A stretch of 64,000 nt of DNA, taken from the NCBI RefSeq assembly GCF_020537505.1, contig NZ_JAJBMO010000016.1:1-64000 (forward strand). The letters run 5' to 3'. This document shows, in pieces, positions 9,863 through 17,934 of this stretch (positions are counted from its first letter, which is position 1; each line of letters opens with the position of its first letter). The translations under genes were made by a program, and so were the position numbers. The notes beneath the pieces are model-generated. The model did no database searches. It saw nothing but the letters and a program-made list of their open reading frames with translations, and was not told the origin of the DNA. This stretch comes from Blautia glucerasea. Lineage in GTDB: Bacteria > Bacillota > Clostridia > Lachnospirales > Lachnospiraceae.

Positions 9863-11227
9863 ATGGCAGGATTTAACATGAAAGTAACACCGGAAATAGA
9901 GAACCTGACGGAGATCTGCAAGGATCATTCCAGCCTGGATCTGTCTCTTTACCAGAAATATGACGTAAAGCGGGGGCTTCGTGATGTCAATGGTAAAGGT
10001 GTCCTGGCTGGTCTGACACAGATTTCTAATGTATGTGCTACGAAAGTGGTTGACGGCAGGGAAGTGCCCTGTGCGGGCAGTCTTTCCTACAGAGGATATG
10101 ACATTAAGGAGCTTACCAGGGGATTTATTGAAGATGACCGATTTGGTTTCGAAGAGACTACTTATCTTTTGCTGTTTGGTAAGCTTCCCAATCAGAACGA
10201 ACTGGAGAATTTCAGTAAGCTGCTGGCGAATCAGCGTTCCCTTCCCACAAACTTTGTAAGGGATGTTATCATGAAGGCTCCGTCTAAGGACATTATGAAT
10301 GCCCTGTCCAGAAGTGTGCTCACACTTTATTGCTATGATAAGGAACCAGATGACATTTCCCTTCCAAATGTATTGAGACAGTGCCTGAACCTGATCAGTG
10401 TATTTCCGCTTTTATCTGTTTATGGATATCAGGCTTATAATCATTATGTATGCGGCAAGAGCCTTTATATCCATAATCCCAAGAAGGATCTTTCCACAGC
10501 AGAAAATATCCTTTGTATGCTCCGTCCGGATAAGAAGTATTCCCATCTGGAAGCGAAGATTCTGGATCTTGCCCTGATCCTTCATATGGAGCATGGCGGT
10601 GGTAATAACTCTACCTTTACCACTCACGTGGTTTCTTCCTCTGGAACGGACACCTATTCTGCCGTCGCGGCTGCTCTTGGTTCTTTGAAAGGACCGAAAC
10701 ACGGCGGGGCAAATATTAAGGTTGTAAGCATGTTCCAGGATTTGAAGAAGAATGTGAAAGACATTTCCGACAAAGAGGAAGTAAGATCGTATCTGAAGAA
10801 GCTTCTTCACAAAGAAGCCTTCGATAAGAGAGGCCTTATTTATGGTATGGGACACGCAATCTATTCCGTATCCGATCCCCGTGCCCAGGTTCTTAAGGGC
10901 TTTGTAGAGACCCTGGCGGAGGAAAAGGGCCGTATGAAAGAATACAATCTCTACGCAATGGTAGAGAAAATGGCTCCGGAGGTCATTGCCGAGGAGCGCC
11001 ATATTTATAAAGGTGTCAGCGCAAACGTGGACTTTTACAGCGGCTTTGTTTACAGCATGCTGGATCTGCCGCTTGAGCTGTATACACCGATTTTTGCTGT
11101 GGCACGTATTGTTGGCTGGAGCGCTCACCGAATGGAGGAACTGATCAACACAGACAAGATCATCCGTCCGGCGTACAAGAGTGTTCTGACTCCGGCAGTA
11201 TACGTACCGCTGAAGGAGCGTGAATAA
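9863..11227 (+). CDS. Citrate (Si)-synthase family enzyme
   Basis: Condenses acetyl-CoA with oxaloacetate, first step of the oxidative arm toward 2-oxoglutarate and hence glutamate. 454 residues. The active-site set is complete: H244 in M-E-H-G-G-G-N-N-S, H280 in G-P-K-H-G-G-A-N, H331 in G-M-G-H-A-I-Y followed by D-P-R, and D390 in S-A-N-V-D-F-Y-S-G. The ~45-residue N-terminal extension before the core is usual in clostridial members. The downstream lipase gene begins two bases after its stop, so the two are probably co-translated. The 219-bp gap upstream shows no other gene. Confidence 0.95.
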   Translation: MAGFNMKVTPEIENLTEICKDHSSLDLSLYQKYDVKRGLRDVNGKGVLAGLTQISNVCATKVVDGREVPCAGSLSYRGYDIKELTRGFIEDDRFGFEETTYLLLFGKLPNQNELENFSKLLANQRSLPTNFVRDVIMKAPSKDIMNALSRSVLTLYCYDKEPDDISLPNVLRQCLNLISVFPLLSVYGYQAYNHYVCGKSLYIHNPKKDLSTAENILCMLRPDKKYSHLEAKILDLALILHMEHGGGNNSTFTTHVVSSSGTDTYSAVAAALGSLKGPKHGGANIKVVSMFQDLKKNVKDISDKEEVRSYLKKLLHKEAFDKRGLIYGMGHAIYSVSDPRAQVLKGFVETLAEEKGRMKEYNLYAMVEKMAPEVIAEERHIYKGVSANVDFYSGFVYSMLDLPLELYTPIFAVARIVGWSAHRMEELINTDKIIRPAYKSVLTPAVYVPLKERE

Positions 11228-11229
11228 GA

Positions 11230-12090
11230 GTGACAGTGAAGCAGCAGTCTTCCCTGGTTCTGGAGGGCGGGGGAAGCAGAGGCGTTTTTACAGCAGGGGT
11301 ATTGGACTTTCTTATGGAAAAAGAGTTGAAATTCCCATATGTGGTGGGTGTTTCCGCTGGTTCCTGCAATGCCCTTGACTATGTATCATGGCAGCCTGGA
11401 AGAACCAGGGACTGCATGATCATAGAGGATAAGGCAAACAGCTATATTGCTACCAAGGAGGCTCTTAAGAAGCATGAGCTTTTTGACATGGATATGCTGT
11501 TTGACAAATATCCAAATGAATTGTTTCCATTTGATTTTGACACCTTTTTTCAGTCTGATATGGAATGCGAGCTGGTTGTGACCAACTGTCAGACCGGAGA
11601 TGCAGAGTATCTGTCGGAGAAAAAGGACAGAAAGCGTCTGATGAATATTGGAAGGGCTTCTTCCAGTATTCCCATTGCAAGTCCTATAGTGGAGATTGAT
11701 GGTGTTCCCTATCTGGATGGCGGCATTGCAGATTCCATTCCTTTGATCCATGCCATGGAGAAGGGATATCGGAAGAATGTGGTGATCCTTACCAGAAATA
11801 TGGGCTACCGTAAGAAGAAGCCCGGGAAGAGCACACCGCTTTATGTGGCAGCATTCCGCCACTATCCGGAGTTTTTGAATACTCTGTACAACCGTTACCG
11901 CAACTATAACCGGACGCTGGAGCTTCTGGAAAAATGGGAGCGGGAAGGCCATATTTTTGTCATCCGTCCGGAGATGCCTACCGTGGGACGCACGGAGGCG
12001 AACAGAAAGAAGCTGATGGCTTTTTATCAACACGGCTATGATGTGATGAAGGACCATTACGAGGAACTGCAGACATATTTGCGCAGATAA
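11230..12090 (+). CDS. Patatin-like phospholipase (RssA/YjjU type)
   Basis: Predicted cytosolic serine lipase/esterase of the patatin fold, 286 residues. The oxyanion loop G-G-G-S-R-G (13-18), nucleophile elbow G-V-S-A-G-S (S42) and catalytic D163 in Y-L-D-G-G are all present, so the dyad is intact. It starts with GTG two bases after the citrate synthase stop; AAGGAG lies inside the end of that gene, indicating translational coupling. Natural substrate is unknown; bacterial relatives hydrolyse phospholipid or lysophospholipid. The link to citrate synthase is positional only. Confidence 0.9.
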   Translation: MTVKQQSSLVLEGGGSRGVFTAGVLDFLMEKELKFPYVVGVSAGSCNALDYVSWQPGRTRDCMIIEDKANSYIATKEALKKHELFDMDMLFDKYPNELFPFDFDTFFQSDMECELVVTNCQTGDAEYLSEKKDRKRLMNIGRASSSIPIASPIVEIDGVPYLDGGIADSIPLIHAMEKGYRKNVVILTRNMGYRKKKPGKSTPLYVAAFRHYPEFLNTLYNRYRNYNRTLELLEKWEREGHIFVIRPEMPTVGRTEANRKKLMAFYQHGYDVMKDHYEELQTYLRR

Positions 12091-12221
12091 TGGAATGCTG
12101 ACAGAAATATTCGCATGGCTGTATTAACATAATTGTTTTGGACTTTGCTTTCGTCTGTGTTTGCGCGGCGAAAATATCTGTTTTTGTCAGGAAAAATAAA
12201 AGAATTAAAGGATGTAACAGG

Positions 12222-12725
12222 ATGTTTGAGCGCTTTTTTCCAGATGAATATCTGGATTCAGCATATGTAGTCAACTACGAAAAATTATACCAGGAGGGAT
12301 ACAGGGGAATTTTGTTTGATATTGACAATACCCTGGTTCCTCATGGGGCACCGGCAGATCCGGAAGCCATCCGTCTTTTTCAACGGCTCCGGGAAATTGG
12401 CTTTTCCTGCTGCCTGGTGTCAAACAACAGGAAAAAAAGGGTAGAACCCTTTGCCGCTTCAGTAGGCGCACAGTTTATTGAAATGGCTGCCAAGCCTTCC
12501 AGAAAGGGCTACGAAAGCGCAATGAAGCGGCTTGGCACAGACACAGGGAATACGGTCTTTATCGGAGACCAGCTTTTTACCGATATATGGGGGGCTAAGA
12601 ATGCTGGCCTTCGCAATATTCTGGTAAAGCCCATCAATCCCAAGGAAGAGATCCAGATTGTTTTGAAGCGCTATCTGGAGAAAATTGTATTACATTTTTA
12701 TACCAAGGAGGAGAGGAATTCATGA
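12222..12725 (+). CDS. YqeG family HAD-IIIA phosphatase
   Basis: HAD-superfamily phosphatase of 167 residues, the usual YqeG size. Motif I is F-D-I-D-N-T-L-V (nucleophile first Asp), motif II L-V-S-N-N, motif III K in A-K-P, and motif IV G-D-Q-L-F-T-D-I. Substrate in Firmicutes is uncertain; a mitochondrial relative dephosphorylates phosphatidylglycerophosphate, so a lipid role is possible. The start at 12222 follows AAAGGAT; the open frame extends further but the extra stretch is low-quality. The last four bases overlap the start of the shikimate kinase gene (ATGA). Confidence 0.88.
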   Translation: MFERFFPDEYLDSAYVVNYEKLYQEGYRGILFDIDNTLVPHGAPADPEAIRLFQRLREIGFSCCLVSNNRKKRVEPFAASVGAQFIEMAAKPSRKGYESAMKRLGTDTGNTVFIGDQLFTDIWGAKNAGLRNILVKPINPKEEIQIVLKRYLEKIVLHFYTKEERNS

Positions 12726-13225
12726 ACCATATTGTGGTTATCGGATTTATGGGTTCTGGCAAGACAAGAGTGGGGAAACGTCTGTCCAGTGACCTGGGAC
12801 TGACATTTGTAGATGTGGACAAGGTGATTGTTAAGAAGATGAACCTATCCGTGAAGGAGATTCTGCAGAGATTTGGGGAACCATATTATCGTGCATTGGA
12901 AACTATGACAGTGAAAGCACTGATCGATGACAAAGAGAGAAAGGTAATTTCTCTTGGTGCCGGTCTTCCCATTCAGGAGCAGAATGAGAAATATATAAAA
13001 CAGCTTGGTACCGTCGTTTATCTGAAAGGGTCTGTAGAGACACTCCGCAAGAGACTTGAGGGGAATAGCAATCCACTTCTGGAAGGCGAAAACCAGGATG
13101 AGAAGATCAAGAAACTTCTGAAGCAGCGCGATCCGGTTTATCATAAATTTGCAGACATCGAAGTTGTGACAGGAGTGAAGCCTTTTGAGGAACTGATCAG
13201 GGAAATCGAGGGTCAGCTCCCGTAA
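12722..13225 (+). CDS. aroK: Shikimate kinase-like P-loop protein
   Basis: Shikimate kinase family, which phosphorylates shikimate in the aromatic pathway; 167 residues, normal length. The P-loop G-F-M-G-S-G-K-T, the D-V-D shikimate-binding pair, Y-Y-R-A-L-E and the distal arginine in Q-R-D-P-V-Y are kept. Two otherwise strongly conserved spots differ: the G-G-G shikimate loop is G-A-G, and the lid motif R-P-L-L is N-P-L-L, so the lid arginine is missing. No other aromatic-pathway gene is adjacent; it is coupled to yqeG and followed by efp. It may be a true AroK or a diverged paralogue. Confidence 0.82.
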   Translation: MNHIVVIGFMGSGKTRVGKRLSSDLGLTFVDVDKVIVKKMNLSVKEILQRFGEPYYRALETMTVKALIDDKERKVISLGAGLPIQEQNEKYIKQLGTVVYLKGSVETLRKRLEGNSNPLLEGENQDEKIKKLLKQRDPVYHKFADIEVVTGVKPFEELIREIEGQLP

Positions 13226-13260
13226 AAACAGGAAAAATTGGCTGTATTCGAAAAAAGTAG

Positions 13261-13289
13261 TTGAAAAAATAGTACATATATAATAAAAT
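13261..13289 (+). promoter_or_regulatory. Probable efp promoter
   Basis: TTGAAA, 17-base spacer, TAAAAT, about 40 bases upstream of the efp start; the region is very A/T-rich. Confidence 0.55.
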
Positions 13290-13328
13290 ATTTCTAGTCA
13301 TAAGCACTATAAGGAGGAAAAATTAATT

Positions 13329-13886
13329 ATGATTTCAGCAGGTGATTTCAGAAACGGTGTCACAGTAGAAATTGATGGCAACGTTTGTCAGATCGTAGAA
13401 TTCCAGCACGTTAAACCGGGTAAGGGAGCTGCTTTCGTTAGAACCAAATACAAAAACATTATCACAGGATCCGTGTTAGAGAAATCTTTCCGTCCTACAG
13501 AGAAATTCCCTACCGCACGTATCGAGCGTGTTGATATGCAGTATCTTTACAGCGATGGTGGATTATACTACTTCATGAACGTAGAGACATTTGACCAGAT
13601 CGGTCTTACAGAGGATCAGGTTGGTGATTCCCTTAAATTCGTGAAAGAGAACGAGATGGTTAAGATCTGTTCCCATAACGGCAATGTATTCGCTATCGAG
13701 CCACCGTTATTCGTTGAGCTTGTAGTTACAGAGACAGAGCCAGGCTTCGCTGGAAATACAGCACAGGGTGCTACCAAGCCAGCTACAGTTGAGACTGGGG
13801 CACAGGTTATGGTTCCGTTGTTTGTTAACCAGGGTGACAAGCTGAAAATCGATACCAGAACAGGCGAGTATCTGTCCCGAGTATAA
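13329..13886 (+). CDS. efp: Translation elongation factor P
   Basis: Ribosome-binding factor that relieves stalling at polyproline runs. 185 residues in three beta-barrel domains: KOW-like domain 1 (residues 1-65), OB domain 2 (~67-125) and C-terminal OB domain 3 (~130-185). The tip of domain 1 reads [10 protein letters not shown]; the lysine of P-G-K-G is the residue modified in many bacteria. C-terminus S-R-V is typical. AAGGAGG precedes the ATG. It is monocistronic, with its own promoter and a hairpin overlapping its stop codon. Confidence 0.97.
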   Translation: MISAGDFRNGVTVEIDGNVCQIVEFQHVKPGKGAAFVRTKYKNIITGSVLEKSFRPTEKFPTARIERVDMQYLYSDGGLYYFMNVETFDQIGLTEDQVGDSLKFVKENEMVKICSHNGNVFAIEPPLFVELVVTETEPGFAGNTAQGATKPATVETGAQVMVPLFVNQGDKLKIDTRTGEYLSRV

Positions 13887-14007
13887 ATAAATAACTGCGG
13901 AGCAGTTATTTATTTATGAGCAAGTAGCGAATGCGGATTGCGAATATCCCGTACTGCGGAGCAGTTATTTATTTATGAGCAAGTAGCGGACGCGGATTGC
14001 GAATATC
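13883..14007. repeat. 59-bp tandem repeat (two copies) with a 16-bp hairpin at the efp stop
   Basis: Copies start at 13894 and 13953, each opening ACTGCGGAGCAGTTATTTAT and ending GGATTGCGAATATC, with few differences. The first copy also completes a perfect 16-bp hairpin (13883-13898 with 13902-13917, loop GGA) that overlaps the efp TAA. The second copy keeps only the 5-bp core of the stem (ACTGC/GCAGT). Confidence 0.85.
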
Positions 14008-14022
14008 TGTTATAAGTAAATT

Positions 14023-14056
14023 ATGTGCCATCGGCGTATGCCGGTGGCATGTTTTG
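14023..14056 (+). terminator. Rho-independent terminator downstream of efp
   Basis: TGCCATCGGC pairs with GCCGGTGGCA across a GTAT loop, followed by TGTTTTG. One G-U pair. It closes the efp unit before the reductase gene. Confidence 0.7.
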
Positions 14057-14123
14057 TATATAACCACGATCTGCTGACGGAAGAAATGAAAACCGCGGTG
14101 GACTAAAAATAGGAGGAAAAAGA

Positions 14124-15131
14124 ATGGAATACACAACACTTGGCAAAACTGGCCTTAAGATTTCACGTATGGGCTTCGGCGGAATTCCTATTCAGAGAAT
14201 TGATGCCAAAGGCACTAAGAATTTAATGAAACAGCTGATGGAAGAGGGTGTAAATTATATTGACACTGCCAGAGGATATACGGTCAGCGAGGAATATTTA
14301 GGCTATGCCCTTGAGGGAATCCGTGACAAATTTGTCCTGGCTACCAAGAGCATGGCGAGAACTAAAGAAGCCATGGCTGCGGATATTGAGAAGAGCCTTG
14401 GCAATCTTCGCACCGGCCACATTGACCTGTACCAGGTACATAACCCAAGCATGGAACAGCTGGATACCGTCGTAGGTGAGGGCGGTGCGCTGGAGGCTTT
14501 ATTAGAGGCGAAGGCAGCGGGAAAAATCGGACATATTGGCCTTACCGCACATTCTACAGCCGTTTTTGAGCGGGCCCTTGGCCTTGACTGGGTGGAGACA
14601 ATCATGTTCCCGTACAACATTGTGGAGAATCAGGGAGCAGAACTGATCCGAAAATGCCAGGAAAAAAATGTAGGATTTATTGCAATGAAGCCATTAGCTG
14701 GCGGTGCCATTGAAAATGGAACCCGTGCCCTCCGCTACGTCTGTTCCAACCCGGCGGTCACTGTGGTCATTCCGGGAATGGCAGAGGTAACAGAGCTGGA
14801 AGCAAACATTAAGGCATGTTCAGACACAGCACCTCTTACAGAGGCAGAGCTTGTCGAAATGGAGCAGATCCGCCATCAGCTTGGCACCAACTTCTGCCGT
14901 CGGTGCAATTACTGTGCACCATGCACGGTTGGCATCAGCATTCCAAGTGCGTTCCTTTTCGCAGGCTATCTGGAGCGCTACAACCTGGCTGACTGGGCAA
15001 AAGACCGCTACAGCAGCATGGCAGTAAAGGCTTCTGCCTGTGTAGGCTGCGGCAAATGTGAGACAAGATGTCCATATCATCTGCCAATCCGCGAGATGCT
15101 AAAGAAGGTCGCAGAGGAATTCGGTGAATAA
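14124..15131 (+). CDS. Aldo/keto reductase with C-terminal ferredoxin-type iron-sulfur domain
   Basis: 335 residues. The N-terminal ~250 residues are a TIM-barrel aldo/keto reductase: G-F-G-G near 18-21, Y-I-D-T-A-R-G-Y with the catalytic Asp and Tyr, the K in A-T-K-S, and the H in Y-Q-V-H-N. The last ~80 residues add cysteine clusters C-R-R-C-N-Y-C-A-P-C and C-V-G-C-G-K-C-E-T-R-C-P-Y, enough for [4Fe-4S] centres. This fused layout is common in anaerobic Firmicutes and suggests electron delivery from ferredoxin rather than NAD(P)H alone. The substrate is unknown. AGGAGG lies ahead of the start. Confidence 0.9.
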   Translation: MEYTTLGKTGLKISRMGFGGIPIQRIDAKGTKNLMKQLMEEGVNYIDTARGYTVSEEYLGYALEGIRDKFVLATKSMARTKEAMAADIEKSLGNLRTGHIDLYQVHNPSMEQLDTVVGEGGALEALLEAKAAGKIGHIGLTAHSTAVFERALGLDWVETIMFPYNIVENQGAELIRKCQEKNVGFIAMKPLAGGAIENGTRALRYVCSNPAVTVVIPGMAEVTELEANIKACSDTAPLTEAELVEMEQIRHQLGTNFCRRCNYCAPCTVGISIPSAFLFAGYLERYNLADWAKDRYSSMAVKASACVGCGKCETRCPYHLPIREMLKKVAEEFGE

Positions 15132-15219
15132 AGAAATTTTTAATTTTCCCATATCTAAATAAAAAATAATGTATTCCTCTCCTGGTTTTGATAAAAAAGT
15201 AAAAATCTACAAAAACGTA

Positions 15220-15250
15220 TTGACTCTATAGCAACTATATAGTTTACTAT
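15220..15250 (+). promoter_or_regulatory. MerR-type promoter/operator of the nucleoside uptake operon
   Basis: TTGACT (15220-15225), a 19-base spacer, and TACTAT (15245-15250). An inverted repeat, ACTCTATAG-CAA-CTATATAGT, occupies the -35 end and spacer with eight of nine positions paired. Over-long 19-bp spacers with a dyad between the boxes are the signature of promoters twisted open by MerR-family activators; the B. subtilis bmr promoter has the same design. The MerR-family gene is fifth in the operon. An outer GACTCTA/TAGAGTC pair (15222-15258) surrounds the site. Confidence 0.7.
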
Positions 15251-15333
15251 GTAGAGTCCTAATGAAACCTTATAGCAGCCACAGAGTTTGCAATAAGAAA
15301 ATACACGAAAATAAGATCTGATCAAGGAGGATT

Positions 15334-16326
15334 ATGATGAAAAAACTGGTAGTTATGGGATTAGCAATGGCAATGACAGTATCTATGGTAAACGGTGTAT
15401 GTGCACAGCCGGTACAGGCAGCAGATGGAGAAGGACTGAAGGTTGCCCTTTTACTTTCCGGAGCAGCAAATGACCAGGGATGGAATCAGACAGCATATGA
15501 AGGAACACAGAAAGCCTGTGAAAAATATGGATACGAGCTGGCCTACACAGAGAACCTGGAGGTTGCTGACATTTCCGCTGCTTTTGCAGACTATGCAAGT
15601 GCAGGTTATGATGTGGTGATCGGACACGGATATGAATTCGGTGATCCTGCACTGGAAGTTGCAGAGACCTACCCAGACACCAAGTTCATCTGTACAGAGG
15701 CAGATGCATCCGCAGACAACGTAGCTTCCTACGTTATGGCTTGCGAGCAGACCGCTTATGTAGAAGGAATTATCGCCGCTTCCATGACTCAGTCAGACAA
15801 GCTTGGCGCAATCGGACCGATTCCTGGAGATTCCCTTGTAAAGATTATTAACGGATACGAAGACGGTGCAAAATCCGTAAATCCTGACATCGAGGTCCAG
15901 ACAGCATGGACAAACTCCTTTGTAGACACACAGCTTGCACAGGAAGCTGCAAAGGCTATGATCGACAACGGTGTGGACGTGATCAAACATTGTGCAAATG
16001 CCTGCGGAAATGGTGCCATGTCAGCAGCTGTTGACGCTGGAATCTGGTGCCAGGGTGATTCCTACGACCAGAGCTCTTTAGCACCTGATAACATTCTTGA
16101 TTCCGCACTTTACAACCTTGATGTTGTGCTTGACACTGCACTTGGCAGCGTTGCAGACGGAAGCTTCGAGGGAGATGTTTACAACCTTGGTATGGCAGAC
16201 GGCGCTGTAGAGGTTCTCCTTTCCGACAATGTTCCGGATGAAGTAAAAGCAACTGCACAGGATGCAATTGACAAGATCATTTCCGGTGAGCTTGAGGTTG
16301 AGCGCGATTATACATTAAGAAATTAA
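15334..16326 (+). CDS. BMP-family (BmpA/NupN-like) nucleoside ABC transporter substrate-binding protein
   Basis: Extracellular receptor of a purine nucleoside/base importer. 330 residues; signal peptide in the first ~30 (M-M-K-K-L-V-V-M-G-L-A-M-A-M-T, cleavage likely after A-Q-P-V-Q-A-A). No good lipobox is present (G-V-C lacks Gly/Ala at -1), unlike most members, which are lipoproteins. The mature part has the BMP-family opening V-A-L-L-L-S-G-A-A-N-D-Q-G-W-N-Q-T-A-Y-E-G. Either of two adjacent ATGs may be used, with AAGGAGG ahead. First gene of an operon with ATPase, two permeases and a MerR regulator. Abundant in acidic residues, as usual for secreted receptors. Confidence 0.92.
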   Translation: MMKKLVVMGLAMAMTVSMVNGVCAQPVQAADGEGLKVALLLSGAANDQGWNQTAYEGTQKACEKYGYELAYTENLEVADISAAFADYASAGYDVVIGHGYEFGDPALEVAETYPDTKFICTEADASADNVASYVMACEQTAYVEGIIAASMTQSDKLGAIGPIPGDSLVKIINGYEDGAKSVNPDIEVQTAWTNSFVDTQLAQEAAKAMIDNGVDVIKHCANACGNGAMSAAVDAGIWCQGDSYDQSSLAPDNILDSALYNLDVVLDTALGSVADGSFEGDVYNLGMADGAVEVLLSDNVPDEVKATAQDAIDKIISGELEVERDYTLRN

Positions 16327-16356
16327 TAGACCTGACAGTGGATTAAGGGAAAAAGA

Positions 16357-16371
16357 GCAGGATTTTCCTGC
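16357..16371 (+). other. Small intercistronic hairpin
   Basis: GCAGGA-TTT-TCCTGC between the receptor and ATPase genes, without a U-run. Such hairpins can protect the upstream message and give more receptor than membrane parts; function here is inferred. Confidence 0.35.
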
Positions 16372-16407
16372 ACAGTAAGGCGATTACATTAGAAAAAGGA
16401 GAAAACC

Positions 16408-17934
16408 ATGTCTCTTCTTCAAATGAAACATATCTGTAAATCATTTTCCGGTGTATATGCAAATAAGGATATCAACCTGACTGTAGAGAAAGGTGAGATC
16501 CACGCTCTTCTTGGGGAGAACGGAGCCGGAAAGACCACACTTGTGAATATTATTTTTGGCCTTTACACTGCAGACAGCGGTGAAATTTTGTGGAAAGACA
16601 AGCCCGCAGATTTTGCATCTCCAAGGGAAGCTATCGAAGCAGGCGTTGGAATGGTCCAACAGCACTTTTCCCTGGTAAACAAAATGACAGTTCTGGATAA
16701 CATTATCCTGAATCTGAAAGGCAACTCCTTTTTCCTGGACCGTGCTGATGCAAGAAAGAAACTGACTGATCTGGCGGGAAAATACGGTCTTTATGTAAAT
16801 CCTGACGCGATGATCAGTGACCTGTCTGTGGGAGAGCAGCAGCGCGTTGAGATATTAAAAGCATTGTACCGGAATGTAGAGCTTCTGATCCTGGACGAGC
16901 CTACCGGTGTGCTCACCCCGCAGGAGACCACACAGTTCTTCGATGTTCTCCGCAATCTGAAAAAAGAGGGTTATGGAATTATTATCATCACCCACCGTAT
17001 GAGTGAGATCATGGCCATCAGCGACAAAGTTACTATTCTCCGGGACGGAAAACAGGTGGCAGATCTTGTCACTGCAGATACAAATCCGGAGGAATTGTCT
17101 GCCTACATGATCGGACGTGAGCTTTCTGATGATTATCATATAGAAGGTTCTCCCAAAAAGGAAGTTATGCTGGAACTGAAAAATGTGTCCAACCATCACA
17201 GAAGACACAGCCGTCACAAGCTGGAAAACATCAGCCTTACCATTCACAAAGGGGAAATTCTGGGAATTGCTGGTGTAGAAGGAAACGGCCAGAAAGAGCT
17301 GGCAGAGGTGATCACTGGAATCCAGAAAACAGGCGAAGGGGAGATACTTCTGGATGGCCAGAATCTGGCAGGGATAAACATTCGCGGACGCTATGAAGCT
17401 GGTGTTTCCTATATTTCTGAGGACAGACAGTCTGACAGCCTGATTACGGGAATGAATATCACAGAGAACCTGGTTCTCAGAGAATACCGGAAGCTTCCAT
17501 TTGCCAGACATTCCATTGTAAACAAAGCGGCCATCCGCAAAAATGCAGCCGAAAAAATGGAACAGTACCAGGTGCGCGCTTCCGGAAAATCCGGCATTGA
17601 TACACCTGTGAAGCTTCTGTCTGGCGGAAACCAGCAGAAGCTGATCATTGCCAGAGAGTTAAATGACAACGCCAAGGTGATCGTGGCAAGCCAGCCCACC
17701 CGCGGACTGGACATCGGAGCTACCGAATTTGTCCGTCAGCAGCTGATCGGCCAGAGAAATGCAGGAAAAGGTGTTATGCTGATTTCCGCAGATCTGGAAG
17801 AAATCATGGCGCTAAGTGACCGGATCGCAGTACTTTTCGGCGGTAAGATCGTGGGTGTTCTGACCAGAGAAGAAGCTACCGTACAGAAAATTGGACTTCT
17901 CATGGGCGGAATTTCAGAAGAGGAGGCAAGATGA
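16408..17934 (+). CDS. Nucleoside ABC transporter ATP-binding protein (NupO-like, two ATPase domains)
   Basis: 508-residue double ATPase energising the purine/nucleoside importer. The first domain has Walker A G-E-N-G-A-G-K-T-T, signature L-S-V-G-E-Q-Q-R and Walker B L-L-I-L-D-E-P. The second has a diverged Walker A G-V-E-G-N-G-Q-K-E-L, signature L-S-G-G-N-Q-Q-K and A-S-Q-P-T-R-G-L-D in place of a standard Walker B, the usual asymmetry of the sugar/nucleoside class. One copy serves both permeases. Overlaps the next gene by four bases (ATGA). Confidence 0.95.
   Translation: MSLLQMKHICKSFSGVYANKDINLTVEKGEIHALLGENGAGKTTLVNIIFGLYTADSGEILWKDKPADFASPREAIEAGVGMVQQHFSLVNKMTVLDNIILNLKGNSFFLDRADARKKLTDLAGKYGLYVNPDAMISDLSVGEQQRVEILKALYRNVELLILDEPTGVLTPQETTQFFDVLRNLKKEGYGIIIITHRMSEIMAISDKVTILRDGKQVADLVTADTNPEELSAYMIGRELSDDYHIEGSPKKEVMLELKNVSNHHRRHSRHKLENISLTIHKGEILGIAGVEGNGQKELAEVITGIQKTGEGEILLDGQNLAGINIRGRYEAGVSYISEDRQSDSLITGMNITENLVLREYRKLPFARHSIVNKAAIRKNAAEKMEQYQVRASGKSGIDTPVKLLSGGNQQKLIIARELNDNAKVIVASQPTRGLDIGATEFVRQQLIGQRNAGKGVMLISADLEEIMALSDRIAVLFGGKIVGVLTREEATVQKIGLLMGGISEEEAR

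Noticed and set aside
13894..14007. CRISPR-like repeat
   Set aside because: Only two copies, directly adjacent with no unique spacer between them; it is a tandem duplication.
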